Position numbers and translations under genes: made by a program
Notes under the pieces: model-generated
Database searches by the model: none
What the model was told of the DNA's origin: nothing
Seen by the model: the letters and a program-made list of their open reading frames with translations, nothing else
Part shown: positions 24,826-35,267 of the stretch, one piece after another
Layout of the letters: every line of letters begins with the position of its first letter
Numbering within the stretch: position 1 is the first letter of the stretch
From: Bacteroidota bacterium
GTDB lineage: Bacteria; Bacteroidota; Bacteroidia; Palsa-965
Direction of reading: 5' to 3'
Length of the DNA stretch: 52,620 nucleotides
Assembly (NCBI GenBank): GCA_003153435.1
Contig: PLYR01000034.1
Span: forward strand, 34,144 to 86,763

Positions 24826-27102
24826 ATGGCTGCTGAAAAAGAAAAGCAAAAAAAACCATTTCGTAAATATATACGGATCTTTTGGATCTTGTTATTGCTC
24901 CCCCCGGTAGCCTTGGTTATTCTTGTGCTCTCCATTGCTTTATTCGCTGATCTGCCTTCAACAGGCGATTTAACGAATCCCAAAACAAACCTCGCATCTG
25001 AAGTTATTTCAGCCGATCTTAAAATTCTTGGAAAATACTATGCGGAAAACAGGGTCAATGTAAAGTACAAGGATCTTGACACGATGATGGTTGCAGCTCT
25101 CATTGCTACAGAAGACGCCCGCTTTTATAAACACTCCGGAGTAGACGGAATGGGACTTGTAAGAGTTTTTACCCGAACAATCATCGGAGGAAATGGAAAT
25201 GCAGGAGGGGGAAGTACCTTGAGCCAGCAGCTGGCTAAAATGCTATTTCCACGTCAGAAATTCCATACCAAATGGCAGATTGTTAAACAGAAAATTAAGG
25301 AATGGATTATTGCCGCCAGATTGGAGAGGCAATATACCAAGGAAGAGATAATGACTATGTACTTAAACAAGTTTGATTTTCTGAATCAGGCGGTAGGGGT
25401 CAAATCGGCGGCTCAAATTTATTTTGATACAACACCTGACAAACTTACCGTCGAACAAAGTGCAATGCTTGTTGGAATGGCCAAGAATCCATCCCTTTTC
25501 AATCCTGTGAGGAAAGCCGAAGCTACACGGCTCCGCCGGAATGTGGTACTAAAGCAAATGGTCAAATACAAGTACCTCACCCAAGCTAAGTATGACGAGT
25601 TGAAAGACAAACCTATCAAGTTGTATTTCCATGCGGAGGATCATAATGAAGGACTGGCCACTTACTTTCGGGAACATCTCCGAACGCGCTTTCTCAAAAA
25701 ATGGTGTGCCGAAAATCTGAACCCTGCTACAGGTAAGAACTATGATATTTATCGGGATGGTTTACGAATCTACACAACGATAGATTCACGCATGCAAAAA
25801 TATGCTGAAGAAGCAGTAGCAGAACACATGGCATACCTGCAAGGAGAATTCTTCAAAGAAAACAAACGTAACTTTCCATTCAGCTGGAAGGTTACCAAGG
25901 ATGAAATTCAAAATATCATGCTCGCCGGTATGCATGAATCCGATCGTTACAGCAATATGAAGGATGCGGGGGCTACAGAAGGAGAAATTGAAAAGTCATT
26001 TCATACGCCAACTGAAATGAGGGTGTTTAGCTGGAAGGGCGACCGAGATACCATAATGAGCCCCTGGGATTCTATCCGTTACTATAAGGCTTTCCTGCAA
26101 ACAGGATTCATGTCTATGGAACCACAAACCGGCTACATCAAAGCATGGGTAGGAGGTATAAATTACAAGCATTTTAAATATGACCATGTGAAGGAAGGGA
26201 AGAGACAGGTAGGTTCTACATTCAAACCCTTTGTATATGCATTAGCAATTCAGGAAGGCTGGTCACCATGCCTCCAGGTGCCCTGTGTTAAAACCTGCAT
26301 AGATCTGCCCGATGGAAAACAATGGTGTCCGGCTAATTCGGGCGGCAAAATTGATGACGAATTGGAAGGTAAAATGATTACGCTGAAAAAAGCACTGGCC
26401 CTGTCGATCAATTATGTCTCCGCTTATATTATGAAACAATTCGGCCCTAAAGCAGTTGAACAGTTTGCCAGAAGATGTGGAATTACAAGTCCGATAGATG
26501 TGGTGCCCTCCATGTGCCTGGGTACCCCAGATATTTCAGTCTATGAAATGGTTGGGGCAAACAGTACATTTGCGAATAAAGGCACCTGGATTGAACCAAT
26601 CTATGTGACCCGTATTGAAGATAAAAATGGAAAAGTCATTGCTGAATTCGTCCCTAAATCGGATGAGGCTATGAATGAAGAAAAAGCTTATATCATGACT
26701 GTGCTCATGAAAGGGGTTGTAGAATCTGGAACAGGAGTGGCCTTGAGGGGACCTAAATTTAAGCTCCTGAATCCTATAGCAGGTAAAACGGGCACCACAC
26801 AGAATAATTCCGATGGGTGGTTCATGGGACTCACTCCTGACCTGGTTTCAGGGTGCTGGGTGGGAGGAGAAGACAGGAGTGTGCATTTCAATACCATGCA
26901 GCTTGGTCAGGGTGCGACAATGGCACTTCCAATCTGGGGAAAATATATGCGAAAATTGTACGATGATAAAACACTGAAGATCTCCCAGCGTGATTTTGAA
27001 AAGCCGGCCAAGAAAATTTCAATCGAGCTGGACTGTTCCAAGTATGACAAAGATACCGGAATCATAGAGGATCCGGGTGATGGTTTCACAGAACCTGAAT
27101 AA
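24826..27102 (+). CDS. Class A penicillin-binding protein (PBP1A-like)
   Basis: This bifunctional enzyme polymerises and cross-links peptidoglycan at the outer face of the inner membrane. The 758-residue protein has one N-terminal membrane helix (about 18-41). The glycosyltransferase domain carries catalytic E96 in ATEDARFYKHSG, plus GGSTLSQQLAKML and RKxK-like KQKIKEWIIAARLE. The transpeptidase domain carries S464 in STFK, the SIN triad in ALSINYVSA and KTGTTQ. All catalytic motifs are intact. It follows gldH by 47 bases. Confidence 0.95.
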   Translation: MAAEKEKQKKPFRKYIRIFWILLLLPPVALVILVLSIALFADLPSTGDLTNPKTNLASEVISADLKILGKYYAENRVNVKYKDLDTMMVAALIATEDARFYKHSGVDGMGLVRVFTRTIIGGNGNAGGGSTLSQQLAKMLFPRQKFHTKWQIVKQKIKEWIIAARLERQYTKEEIMTMYLNKFDFLNQAVGVKSAAQIYFDTTPDKLTVEQSAMLVGMAKNPSLFNPVRKAEATRLRRNVVLKQMVKYKYLTQAKYDELKDKPIKLYFHAEDHNEGLATYFREHLRTRFLKKWCAENLNPATGKNYDIYRDGLRIYTTIDSRMQKYAEEAVAEHMAYLQGEFFKENKRNFPFSWKVTKDEIQNIMLAGMHESDRYSNMKDAGATEGEIEKSFHTPTEMRVFSWKGDRDTIMSPWDSIRYYKAFLQTGFMSMEPQTGYIKAWVGGINYKHFKYDHVKEGKRQVGSTFKPFVYALAIQEGWSPCLQVPCVKTCIDLPDGKQWCPANSGGKIDDELEGKMITLKKALALSINYVSAYIMKQFGPKAVEQFARRCGITSPIDVVPSMCLGTPDISVYEMVGANSTFANKGTWIEPIYVTRIEDKNGKVIAEFVPKSDEAMNEEKAYIMTVLMKGVVESGTGVALRGPKFKLLNPIAGKTGTTQNNSDGWFMGLTPDLVSGCWVGGEDRSVHFNTMQLGQGATMALPIWGKYMRKLYDDKTLKISQRDFEKPAKKISIELDCSKYDKDTGIIEDPGDGFTEPE

Positions 27103-27112
27103 ACAAAACAAG

Positions 27113-27811
27113 ATGAACAAAACAGTTAAAGATGCCTTCGAAGCTGTTTCCGATATCGGACATGACTCAACGCTTATGATCGGCGGGTTCGGACTTTGTG
27201 GTATACCGGAGAACTGCATTTCGGCTTTGGTGAAGAAAGGGTGCAAAGGGCTCACCTGCATCTCCAACAATGCCGGTGTTGATGATTTCGGAATCGGATT
27301 ACTGCTTAAAACCAGGCAGGTGAAAAAAATGATTTCCTCCTATGTAGGAGAGAATGTAGAATTCGAGCGGCAACTCCTAAGCGGTGAACTGGAAGTGGAA
27401 CTGATTCCTCAAGGTACACTTGCCACCCGATGCTTGGCTTCCGGATATGGAATGCCGGCGATCTTTACACCTGCAGGAGTTGGTACTGAAGTAGCTATCG
27501 GAAAAGAGATCAGGAACTTTAATGGAAAAGATTACCTGATGGAGTATGCATTCGATTCGGATTTTGCGCTCGTGAAAGCATGGAAAGGCGACAAGCATGG
27601 AAATCTGATCTACCGTGAAACAGCCCGCAATTTTAATCCGATGATGGCAATGGCCGGTAAGATAACAATTGCTGAAGTAGAGATACTGGTGGAAGCTGGT
27701 GAACTGGATCCAGATCAAATTCATACGCCAGGTATTTTTGTCCACCGGATCTTTCAAGGTGTAAATTATGAAAAGCGTATAGAACAACGTACCGTCAGAA
27801 AACGTCAATAA
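27113..27811 (+). CDS. scoA: 3-oxoacid CoA-transferase subunit A
   Basis: ScoA with ScoB moves CoA between succinyl-CoA and 3-oxoacids such as acetoacetate. The protein of about 232 residues has the family motif IGGFGLCGIPENCI near 23-36 and the late PGIFVHRIF. The ATG at 27113 is preferred over 27077: it starts at the conserved N-terminus (MNKTVKDAFEAV), and 27077 lies inside the PBP gene. scoB begins eight bases after its stop. Confidence 0.94.
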   Translation: MNKTVKDAFEAVSDIGHDSTLMIGGFGLCGIPENCISALVKKGCKGLTCISNNAGVDDFGIGLLLKTRQVKKMISSYVGENVEFERQLLSGELEVELIPQGTLATRCLASGYGMPAIFTPAGVGTEVAIGKEIRNFNGKDYLMEYAFDSDFALVKAWKGDKHGNLIYRETARNFNPMMAMAGKITIAEVEILVEAGELDPDQIHTPGIFVHRIFQGVNYEKRIEQRTVRKRQ

Positions 27812-27819
27812 GAATCAAT

Positions 27820-28473
27820 ATGCTCGATAAAGTCGGAATTGCAAAACGGATTGCTAAGGAAATCAAGGACGGATATTATGTTAATCTCGGAATTGGTATT
27901 CCCACCTTGGTCGCAAATTATATTCCAGCGGGGATGAACGTGGTGCTGCAGTCGGAAAACGGATTACTTGGGATGGGGCCTTTTCCTTTTGAGGGAGAGG
28001 AAGATCCAGATTTGATCAATGCTGGAAAACAAACCATCACAACCGTTCCAGGATCAGCCTTTTTTGATTCAGCTCTAAGCTTTGGAATGATCCGATCCCG
28101 TAAAGTGGACCTCACCATCCTTGGGGCTATGGAGGTAAGCGAAAACGGGGATATCGCTAACTGGAAAATTCCAGGGAAGATGGTTAAAGGCATGGGAGGG
28201 GCTATGGACCTTGTGGCTTCTGCAAAAAATATTATTGTAGCTATGCAGCATGTTAACAAAGCAGGGGAGTCTAAGCTACTGGCGAAATGTGAGCTTCCAC
28301 TAACAGGTGTGCGTTGCGTGAAAAGAATAGTTACGGAGCTCGCTGTGATTGATGTAACTCCTGCCGGCTTCAAACTGATTGAACGCGCCCCGGGAATATC
28401 TACCGAAGAAATTAAAAATGCTACCAGAGGAAAGCTGATTGCAGAAGGAGAAATTCCGGAGATGACACTTTAA
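27820..28473 (+). CDS. scoB: 3-oxoacid CoA-transferase subunit B
   Basis: The 217-residue subunit carries the catalytic Glu that forms the glutamyl-CoA thioester, E46 in QSENGLLGMGP. It also has the glycine-rich NLGIGIPT near 22-29 and GAMEVSENGDIANW. Together with scoA it forms a complete enzyme, used for ketone-body or acetoacetate metabolism and fatty-acid breakdown. The gene ends 18 bases from the convergent membrane-protein gene. Confidence 0.95.
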   Translation: MLDKVGIAKRIAKEIKDGYYVNLGIGIPTLVANYIPAGMNVVLQSENGLLGMGPFPFEGEEDPDLINAGKQTITTVPGSAFFDSALSFGMIRSRKVDLTILGAMEVSENGDIANWKIPGKMVKGMGGAMDLVASAKNIIVAMQHVNKAGESKLLAKCELPLTGVRCVKRIVTELAVIDVTPAGFKLIERAPGISTEEIKNATRGKLIAEGEIPEMTL

Positions 28474-28491
28474 ACCTTAGCAGAATCAAGC

Positions 28492-30063
28492 TTAGTTCAG
28501 CTTATATAGTACCACCCATTCACCTTTGTATACTTGCGTATAGAACTGTTTGATCAGCGCATCGGTTCGGATATTACAACTGTCATTTTTATCTTCAGAT
28601 TTGCCCCAGGCAAAAATATAATCCACCTTCTTTGGTTTGGTTTTTAGTTCATATGGGTATGAAATGCAACCCTTTAATGAATCGTTTCCGATCAATGGCC
28701 TGCGAAATTCCTTCCAGTTGAAAACGAGAGGAAAATAATCCGTAGACGCTTCATAATTTTCCAGTATCACAACCGCCTTTTCATGTCCAAGATAATTAGA
28801 GAAGTGACTCATCAGCCAGTGTCCCGAGTAATCCAATGGCATTACCAGAGAATTGGGTTCTAATTTTAGGCCAGCATCATGACATTCTTTTACAATAGGA
28901 TTTAACTCTCTTGCTTTCCAATAATGAAAATGAATCTGCGAATTGAAAACGAAGAGAACAAATCCCACAGCTGGAACAATAATCCAATCGGGAAATTTCT
29001 GAACCGATAACCATATCAATAAAGCCAGAAAGAGAAGGAGACATAGCCTCATGGAGACAAACCCGGCATTTCCATCCGAATCCGGAAAGAGGAAGTATAG
29101 GCCAAGCAGGATCAAGAACAAAGCAAGCCATGAATCTGCCCGATTGAAAAAGGTTTCTTTAACAGCATTGCTTGCCCGGGATAGATAAAAATTTCGTACC
29201 CTCAGAATAATTGCAAGAACCATCAAGCCTGTCAGAACAAATAAAATATTTCTCGATGAGGCAAACTGATCGGTGAAGCTGAAACTGATCAAGGGACTCA
29301 GGTGTGTGATATAGTTCAGGCGTTCGTTGAAGGGAAGAAAAATGTTCACTCCCCTAGAATGACCAAGCAGATAATTCAATGCAAGTAGAAGAAAAGGCCC
29401 TGCCAGCAAGAGGAGAGGAATTAATTTCCTTAGCCTCTCGCGAATAGACATAGATTTATCTTTTTTGAACAGATCAGGAAGTTCATACAGGCCAATACTC
29501 ATGATTAGAATAAAAAACACAAAAATATGTGAGAAATAAGTGCAAGCCAGAAGGAAGAATAAAAGGAGATACGATTTTTTGCCAGTACTTGAAGATACCT
29601 TAATCCAGCAGGCGGCAGCTAAAAAAAGAAAGACGATGGCGAGGTTGAAATTGTAAAACCCCATCAGAAAGAAATAAGAATAGATAAAAGGGAAGATCAG
29701 GTAGCTCAGAAAAAGATTGCCTGGTTTCATAGAGATCAACAGGAAACGAAAAGCAAGCGGAAGACCGATTACATAACACAACAGAATTGCTTTCTCAGCC
29801 AGAAAAGCGGGAAGGAAAAGGTTGAAAAGCAAAAGAAGGATATGGCCAGTCCAGTTAGGAACAGCCCCTCTTGTGAACTCGAAAAAGGTCTTTAGCAAAG
29901 GAGCATCTCCTCTTAGGAGGTGTGCAATCAGTCTGGCATTATACTCGTGGGCTGGTCCATCTAATGTTGGGTAATACCGGAGAGCCACTACAGGCAATGT
30001 CCCGGCAAGGAGACAGAGAAAAAACACGAAAGGCTCAAGTTTACGTAATCGCTCAGGGATCAT
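28492..30063 (-). CDS. Polytopic membrane protein, GT-C-like, function unknown
   Basis: The protein of about 523 residues has ten or more hydrophobic helices in the first 380 residues and a soluble C-terminal domain of about 140. The first extracytoplasmic loop contains YYPTLDGPAHEYNARLI, with an Asp in the place where GT-C glycosyltransferases carry their catalytic acid, so a lipid-linked sugar transferase is possible. No family signature is certain. The ATG at 30063 is preferred to the GTG at 30096. It is divergent from a second GT-C-like gene, so both may act on the same glycan. Confidence 0.7.
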   Translation of the reverse strand: MIPERLRKLEPFVFFLCLLAGTLPVVALRYYPTLDGPAHEYNARLIAHLLRGDAPLLKTFFEFTRGAVPNWTGHILLLLFNLFLPAFLAEKAILLCYVIGLPLAFRFLLISMKPGNLFLSYLIFPFIYSYFFLMGFYNFNLAIVFLFLAAACWIKVSSSTGKKSYLLLFFLLACTYFSHIFVFFILIMSIGLYELPDLFKKDKSMSIRERLRKLIPLLLLAGPFLLLALNYLLGHSRGVNIFLPFNERLNYITHLSPLISFSFTDQFASSRNILFVLTGLMVLAIILRVRNFYLSRASNAVKETFFNRADSWLALFLILLGLYFLFPDSDGNAGFVSMRLCLLLFLALLIWLSVQKFPDWIIVPAVGFVLFVFNSQIHFHYWKARELNPIVKECHDAGLKLEPNSLVMPLDYSGHWLMSHFSNYLGHEKAVVILENYEASTDYFPLVFNWKEFRRPLIGNDSLKGCISYPYELKTKPKKVDYIFAWGKSEDKNDSCNIRTDALIKQFYTQVYKGEWVVLYKLN

Positions 30064-30173
30064 ACCTTGCAAAGAAACAAAAAACAAGGAAGACACCCTC
30101 TAATACTCGTTGAGAATAATCTTTGATCCGTTGGGTCTGTACGAAAACAACTTTTACTAACTTGCTGGCTCTC

Positions 30174-31811
30174 ATGGGAAAGTGGTATTCATTGCTAAAT
30201 CAGAATAAAGCTTCGCACCGTAACGTGACCTTCATTTTGGTTATTGTGGCTTTAGCTTGGGTATACAGCTTTCCTCATATTCTTCCGTTGAGACCAAGCT
30301 CTGTGCATCAATGGAGGCAGGCAGATTGTCTTTCGCTGGCCGATAATTACTACGAAGGAAACTGGAACCTTTTTAAGCCGTCGCTTCACTTGCTTTTCAG
30401 TGATAACGAAACCTCCGGTAAATCGGCCGGAGAATTTCCTGTTTTATACTATATAGTTGCCCTGCTCTGGAAAATATTTGGGAAGCATGAGTATATCTTC
30501 AGGCTTCTGACATTTGCGATTTCATTTGCTGGAATGTTTGCACTATTCAAACTTGCTTTTGCCCTGCTGAAAGACTTGTTCTGGGCCATGGCAACGGTGA
30601 TGTTCTTATTTTCTTCGCCTATCTATGTCTATTACACAAACAATTTTCTCATCAATGTTCCGGCATTTTCTCTGATGCTGGTGGCCGTCTGGTTTTTTTA
30701 CTTATTCTGGCAAAGCGGCAGGAATAAGTACCTGATTTGGAGCATGAGTTTCTTTCTGGTTGTTGGATTGTTCAAGATATCCACTTTGATGAGCTTTTTA
30801 ATTATCGGATTGATGTTCTTGCTGGAAGTTCTCGGCATTGTAAAATTCAAAGCCGAAGGAAAGGTTTTCGTTGAGCCGAGGAAACAGATTTTTCCATTCC
30901 TTGGTGTATTGGCAGGGGTAGCGATGTGGTACCTGTACACCAATCATTACAACCATGTACATGGCGGAAAGTATACCTTGAATTATGTTCAGACTTATTG
31001 GGCTTCCAGCAAGGATCAGATCCATGCCTGCTTGAAATCGCTTAAAAATTTCATTGTTTTCCAGGTACTCAGTATTCCGTCATATTTGTATCTGTGCCTT
31101 TGTATTATTTATCTTGGTTTCAACTTCCGCAAATTGAATACCGTGTGGAAAATGGCAATACCTGTTCTGTTAATAGGTTATTACTGTTTTGTCATGCTGT
31201 TCTTTTATTCGCTGAATAGCCATGATTATTACCATATAGATTTTCTGATTATCCCTCTGGTTATCCATCTGGGCTTTTTACATTTTCTTCAAAAAAATGA
31301 TACGGCATTTTTCCATGCCGCATTGTTTAAGTATTTTTTCTCTGCATTTCTGCTCTGGAACATAGTCTATTGTGCCAACAATATGCATATGCGCTACTGG
31401 GGCCCGTCTGAAAAAAATGAATATGTAACAGAGTTGATCGCTCCTAAAGTGGAGGTAGATGGTTGGGCTTATTCCCACTGGGCCTATCGGAATAAAGCCT
31501 ATGAAACAGTTACTCCTGTATTGAGACGAATGGGTATCCAAAGAGCTGATGCGGTGATTTGCCCTGATGATTTCAGTTACAGCATTACCTTGTACCTGAT
31601 GGATCAGGTAGGTTGGACAAACGTAGATTCACAACTAAAGGATAGTAGTGCTATTAATGACAGGATTTTGCATGGAGCAAAATATATGATGATTGTGGAT
31701 ACAACCGTGATGCATCAAGCGTTTTTGAAGGCATACGAGCAATATGAACTTCCGATGTATCTCAATCTTCATATTTATGATTTGAGACCTTATGCTCCAG
31801 CTATTCGCTAA
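30174..31811 (+). CDS. GT39/PMT-like membrane glycosyltransferase
   Basis: The protein of about 545 residues has a first membrane helix (about 20-38), then an extracytoplasmic loop with SSVHQWRQADC. HQWRQ is a frequent mark of Bacteroidota ArnT/PMT-type proteins, which move a sugar from a polyprenyl-phosphate carrier. At least nine more helices and a soluble C-terminal domain follow. The longer frame from 30123 begins with TTG and overlaps an imperfect promoter element (TA, three bases, TTTG, at 30117-30125), so the ATG at 30174 is preferred. Donor and acceptor are unknown. Its stop overlaps the end of ribE by four bases. Confidence 0.72.
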   Translation: MGKWYSLLNQNKASHRNVTFILVIVALAWVYSFPHILPLRPSSVHQWRQADCLSLADNYYEGNWNLFKPSLHLLFSDNETSGKSAGEFPVLYYIVALLWKIFGKHEYIFRLLTFAISFAGMFALFKLAFALLKDLFWAMATVMFLFSSPIYVYYTNNFLINVPAFSLMLVAVWFFYLFWQSGRNKYLIWSMSFFLVVGLFKISTLMSFLIIGLMFLLEVLGIVKFKAEGKVFVEPRKQIFPFLGVLAGVAMWYLYTNHYNHVHGGKYTLNYVQTYWASSKDQIHACLKSLKNFIVFQVLSIPSYLYLCLCIIYLGFNFRKLNTVWKMAIPVLLIGYYCFVMLFFYSLNSHDYYHIDFLIIPLVIHLGFLHFLQKNDTAFFHAALFKYFFSAFLLWNIVYCANNMHMRYWGPSEKNEYVTELIAPKVEVDGWAYSHWAYRNKAYETVTPVLRRMGIQRADAVICPDDFSYSITLYLMDQVGWTNVDSQLKDSSAINDRILHGAKYMMIVDTTVMHQAFLKAYEQYELPMYLNLHIYDLRPYAPAIR

Positions 31812-32404
31812 GCAGAATATTGCTTTCTCAAAAGTTTAGCAGCATATTTTCCCAGGATGTCAAACTCGAGATTGACTTTGTCCCCAGCCTTCAATGTGCG
31901 GAAATTTGTATGTTGATAGGTGTATGGTATGATGGCTACAGAAAAGTAACCCTCTGACGAATCAACTACAGTAAGACTAACACCGTTCACACAGATTGAA
32001 CCTTTCTCAACGGTGATGTTTCCCTTCGAAGTATCATATTCAAAACCAAAGACCCAACTACCCTGTTGTTCCTCAATAGTTTTGCAAGTACCTGTCTGAT
32101 CGACATGGCCCTGCACAAGATGCCCATCAAGACGGTCACCCAGTTTCATGCAGCGCTCGAGGTTTATAAGATCATTGGGTTTAAGGCTTCCGAGGTTTGT
32201 CCGCTTCAAAGTTTCTTCTATAGCCGTAACCTGATAAATATCCTTGTCAACGGATATAACAGTCAGACAAACACCATTATGTGAAAGGCTTTGATCAATT
32301 TTAAGTTCGGAAGTAAATGGGCAACGCAAGGAGAGTTGAATATTCCCACCTTCTTTTTTCAGGGAGGCAATAATTCCCTCCCCTTCGATAATTCCGGTGA
32401 ACAT
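31808..32404 (-). CDS. ribE: Riboflavin synthase alpha chain
   Basis: Riboflavin synthase joins two lumazine molecules to give riboflavin and a pyrimidine that is recycled. The 198-residue protein shows the two homologous barrels of the family: the first begins MFTGIIEGEG, and the second contains LVQGHVDQTG near 95 and SICVNGVSLTVV. It begins two bases after the stop of the upstream secreted-protein gene and ends in a four-base overlap with the convergent GT39-like gene. No FMN riboswitch is visible here. Confidence 0.96.
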   Translation of the reverse strand: MFTGIIEGEGIIASLKKEGGNIQLSLRCPFTSELKIDQSLSHNGVCLTVISVDKDIYQVTAIEETLKRTNLGSLKPNDLINLERCMKLGDRLDGHLVQGHVDQTGTCKTIEEQQGSWVFGFEYDTSKGNITVEKGSICVNGVSLTVVDSSEGYFSVAIIPYTYQHTNFRTLKAGDKVNLEFDILGKYAAKLLRKQYSA

Positions 32405-32406
32405 AA

Positions 32407-35199
32407 TCAGCGGTTAGATTCTGGTGAAGAAATGAGCTGGATAAAACCCTTAAGCATATATGAATTGATACCGTTAAGTTTCTCTGCATTCACTTGACAG
32501 ATATAATAATATACCCCATCCGAACAAAGCTGACCACTCTGAATGGCTTTCCCATCCCAATGAATATGTGGATCGGTTGTCTGGAACAATAAAACGCCCC
32601 AACGATCATAAATCTTCATATCGACACTTTTGATATAGCGGTAAGGAAGGGCGTTAAAGAAATCGTTCACGTTATCACCGTTTGGAGAAAAAACATTCGG
32701 CAACTCATAGAGTGGACAATTGTCAACGCAGATTATATTGCTCATGACACTTTGATTTACAGCACCCGTATCCAGAGCTGTTACACCATAGCAGCCGGCT
32801 ACAGAACCAAGACTGGTAAAGGAAAGGGTTGTGTCAAGACTTACTGTTACAGTCTGTACAATACTCATCGGAGAGGTGGTATTGGGTGAGTACCAAATAT
32901 TGTATGTCACCACATCATCTGCGCAGGAGTGGTTTGGATCTGTCCATCTTAATGTGTTCTCGAAACCAATGCAGTCCGAATTTACCATCAGAATCGGGGC
33001 ACAAGGAGGAATGTTATCAAAAGGAGCCATACATACTCTCTCAGAACGATTCAGAAGGGTATCCGGAAGCGTTGCATTAAAATAGGAACCAAACGATTTT
33101 ACGTAGTAGCAGTAGGTATGGTGATTGATCAAGTTGGAATCAGCAAAAGATTGTGATGTTGCTGTTCCAATCAGGTTCCAGATGTAGGGAGAAACTGTTG
33201 GGTCTGCTTTGTATATTTTGTATTTGTAATTGGTCCAGGGTACATTTTCCTGCCAGGAAAGATTAAGTTTATGATCTGAAGGGGTGATCTTCAGATAAAC
33301 GGATGAAGCCTGTTGTGTCGCTCCGATCAGTATACTTGGGCTTCCTCCATAGAAGTCAATTCGATAAGACCAGGCACTGTCCTGGCTGTTGAGAACTGGG
33401 AAAATATCATAAAGAGAATCTGCAAGGTTGTAGAGGAAGTTACTGGTGAATGTCTTTACAAGATGGGGACTGCTCAGGACAAACCCATTGGAGCGCAAAA
33501 TGTTTAGTGTATAAGGCCCCGGATAAGCGGTTGTATCCAGCCCTCCTGTGAATGGGGGTTTATTCGCAATCGCATTTCTCCATCTGACAATAATCTTCCC
33601 GACAGTTGAACTTGTTGAATCCACATCCACATTGGTGATGACCGGTATATCCCGTTTTAGGCTTGAGCAGGCATTTTTCGAAGGTTGACTTTCTGCCCCG
33701 TCGGAGAATAGTGCCACAATTCGGTAAGAATAGGTGACCCCGGGAACGAGCCCGAATCCGTTATTATTATCAACATAAGAAGTAGCATTAATCTGACCCA
33801 ATGCTGTTGTACCAATAAGAGTATATCCCCATGCTGCAGGAACCCCGGTAACACAAGGACCGGGATTATTTGTATCACAGCCGGAACGGCGGAATATTTC
33901 ATATTGAAGAAAAGGGTTGGGAGCCGGGTTGCAGGTTTCCTGATTCCAGTTCAGATGCATGGTTTGCCCAAGAGGGGAAGCCGTAAGTCCTGTCGGTGCC
34001 GGAGCTATAATAGTAATATTAATGGTGGTATACGCCAGCAAATCAATCGGGTTATTGGGATCGTTAGAGTCATTGTTCTCCAGTCTGAAGGTAGCCTGGT
34101 GAGCAGAATTCCTGACATGATCGCAGGTGGTCTGCCAGTCAAAAAAACCGGTGATAGGATTTGATCCGAAAACCCCTGGCGCCGGAACGGTAGGGAATGA
34201 AGCCGCTGGACTGATGACGTTAAATGCGTCTCCGGAAGCACTCAGATTTAATTGATTGCTTGCAATAGCATCATGACCGACAACCGGGAAATGGATATGG
34301 GTGCCTGCGAGTACACAAAGATCGGGGAGGGGGGAAATAACCGGATTGTCATTATTACAGGCTCCAGTGATGATCTGCATATCTCGGATCACATATCCTA
34401 CTTCATAATAGGATCCCTGCCATTTTCTCCATTTGGTGATCTTGATGCAAATATTGTAATTACAGATCTGTGCTGGTGAACACCATTCCATCAGGCCGGT
34501 AACAGGGTTGATACTCAGTGTTCCGCCGGGTGTGATATCAGGCTGGGACCATGTGACAAGTGGAGCCTGCGTAGTATCCATGCAAGGTGATAACGCATAA
34601 GAAAGGCTGTCACCATCCAGATCATAAGCGCCAGGGTTATGATAGAAACAATGTCCGACACAAGCCTTGTCCAAAGGAATGGTGCTAAGAAGGGGGGAGC
34701 TTTGGTTACATCCAAGGATATCATTGATGACAAGCTCACTCTGCAGATAAAACTGATCACTGACGGAATTAATAATGTTACATATACCGGCAACCCGGTT
34801 CGGGTCTTTCATAGAAATGATATAGACATTCGCCCCGGGATAGGTATGTTTTACATGGTAGTAATTCTTTTTGAAGTTCGGATAAATAGCACCGACCAGA
34901 ATTCCGCAACCTTGAGAGCCAGTGCAGTTAAGGCTTTCGGAAATACAAAGGCTTGGATCATCTTCTCCGGCTAGGTTAGATCGGTCGACCCAGGCACTTG
35001 TGCCGTCACCGAAAAAAACCTGTAAAGAACATCGGTCTGCAGAAGAGCGGGTGTCGGTGTAGGTGGTTACTGTAATTTCATATTCGTGGCAGGCACCTCC
35101 GGTTGACTTATAGGTAATGTCACCGGCTACGTTGTGAGTTGCGAACATTGTGGAGAAGGGCAACAAACAAAATAAGATCAGACTGCAATATCTTCTCAT
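32407..35199 (-). CDS. Secreted Fn3/Ig-like protein with type IX gliding-type C-terminal sorting domain
   Basis: The 930-residue protein has a signal peptide (ending TMFA), then a conserved start ATHNVAGDITY found in many Bacteroidota surface proteins. Several Ig/fibronectin-III-like domains occupy about 270-830 (for example LTASPLGQTMHLNWN, PSDHKLNLSWQEN). The last 90 residues are the gliding-motility-associated (CHU_C, type B) sorting domain: LPNVFSPNGDNVNDFF, KIYDRWGVLLF, HWDGK, and an end at YMLKGFIQLI. Type B domains direct export by the type IX system. No enzyme motif is visible, so an adhesive or structural surface role is likely. Confidence 0.92.
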   Translation of the reverse strand: MRRYCSLILFCLLPFSTMFATHNVAGDITYKSTGGACHEYEITVTTYTDTRSSADRCSLQVFFGDGTSAWVDRSNLAGEDDPSLCISESLNCTGSQGCGILVGAIYPNFKKNYYHVKHTYPGANVYIISMKDPNRVAGICNIINSVSDQFYLQSELVINDILGCNQSSPLLSTIPLDKACVGHCFYHNPGAYDLDGDSLSYALSPCMDTTQAPLVTWSQPDITPGGTLSINPVTGLMEWCSPAQICNYNICIKITKWRKWQGSYYEVGYVIRDMQIITGACNNDNPVISPLPDLCVLAGTHIHFPVVGHDAIASNQLNLSASGDAFNVISPAASFPTVPAPGVFGSNPITGFFDWQTTCDHVRNSAHQATFRLENNDSNDPNNPIDLLAYTTINITIIAPAPTGLTASPLGQTMHLNWNQETCNPAPNPFLQYEIFRRSGCDTNNPGPCVTGVPAAWGYTLIGTTALGQINATSYVDNNNGFGLVPGVTYSYRIVALFSDGAESQPSKNACSSLKRDIPVITNVDVDSTSSTVGKIIVRWRNAIANKPPFTGGLDTTAYPGPYTLNILRSNGFVLSSPHLVKTFTSNFLYNLADSLYDIFPVLNSQDSAWSYRIDFYGGSPSILIGATQQASSVYLKITPSDHKLNLSWQENVPWTNYKYKIYKADPTVSPYIWNLIGTATSQSFADSNLINHHTYCYYVKSFGSYFNATLPDTLLNRSERVCMAPFDNIPPCAPILMVNSDCIGFENTLRWTDPNHSCADDVVTYNIWYSPNTTSPMSIVQTVTVSLDTTLSFTSLGSVAGCYGVTALDTGAVNQSVMSNIICVDNCPLYELPNVFSPNGDNVNDFFNALPYRYIKSVDMKIYDRWGVLLFQTTDPHIHWDGKAIQSGQLCSDGVYYYICQVNAEKLNGINSYMLKGFIQLISSPESNR

Positions 35200-35267
35200 G
35201 GAATTTCCGGTGAAAAAGGAATCTAATTTACGACTTTTTATTTGGAAAACAGGCCTGATTCGGGTAA

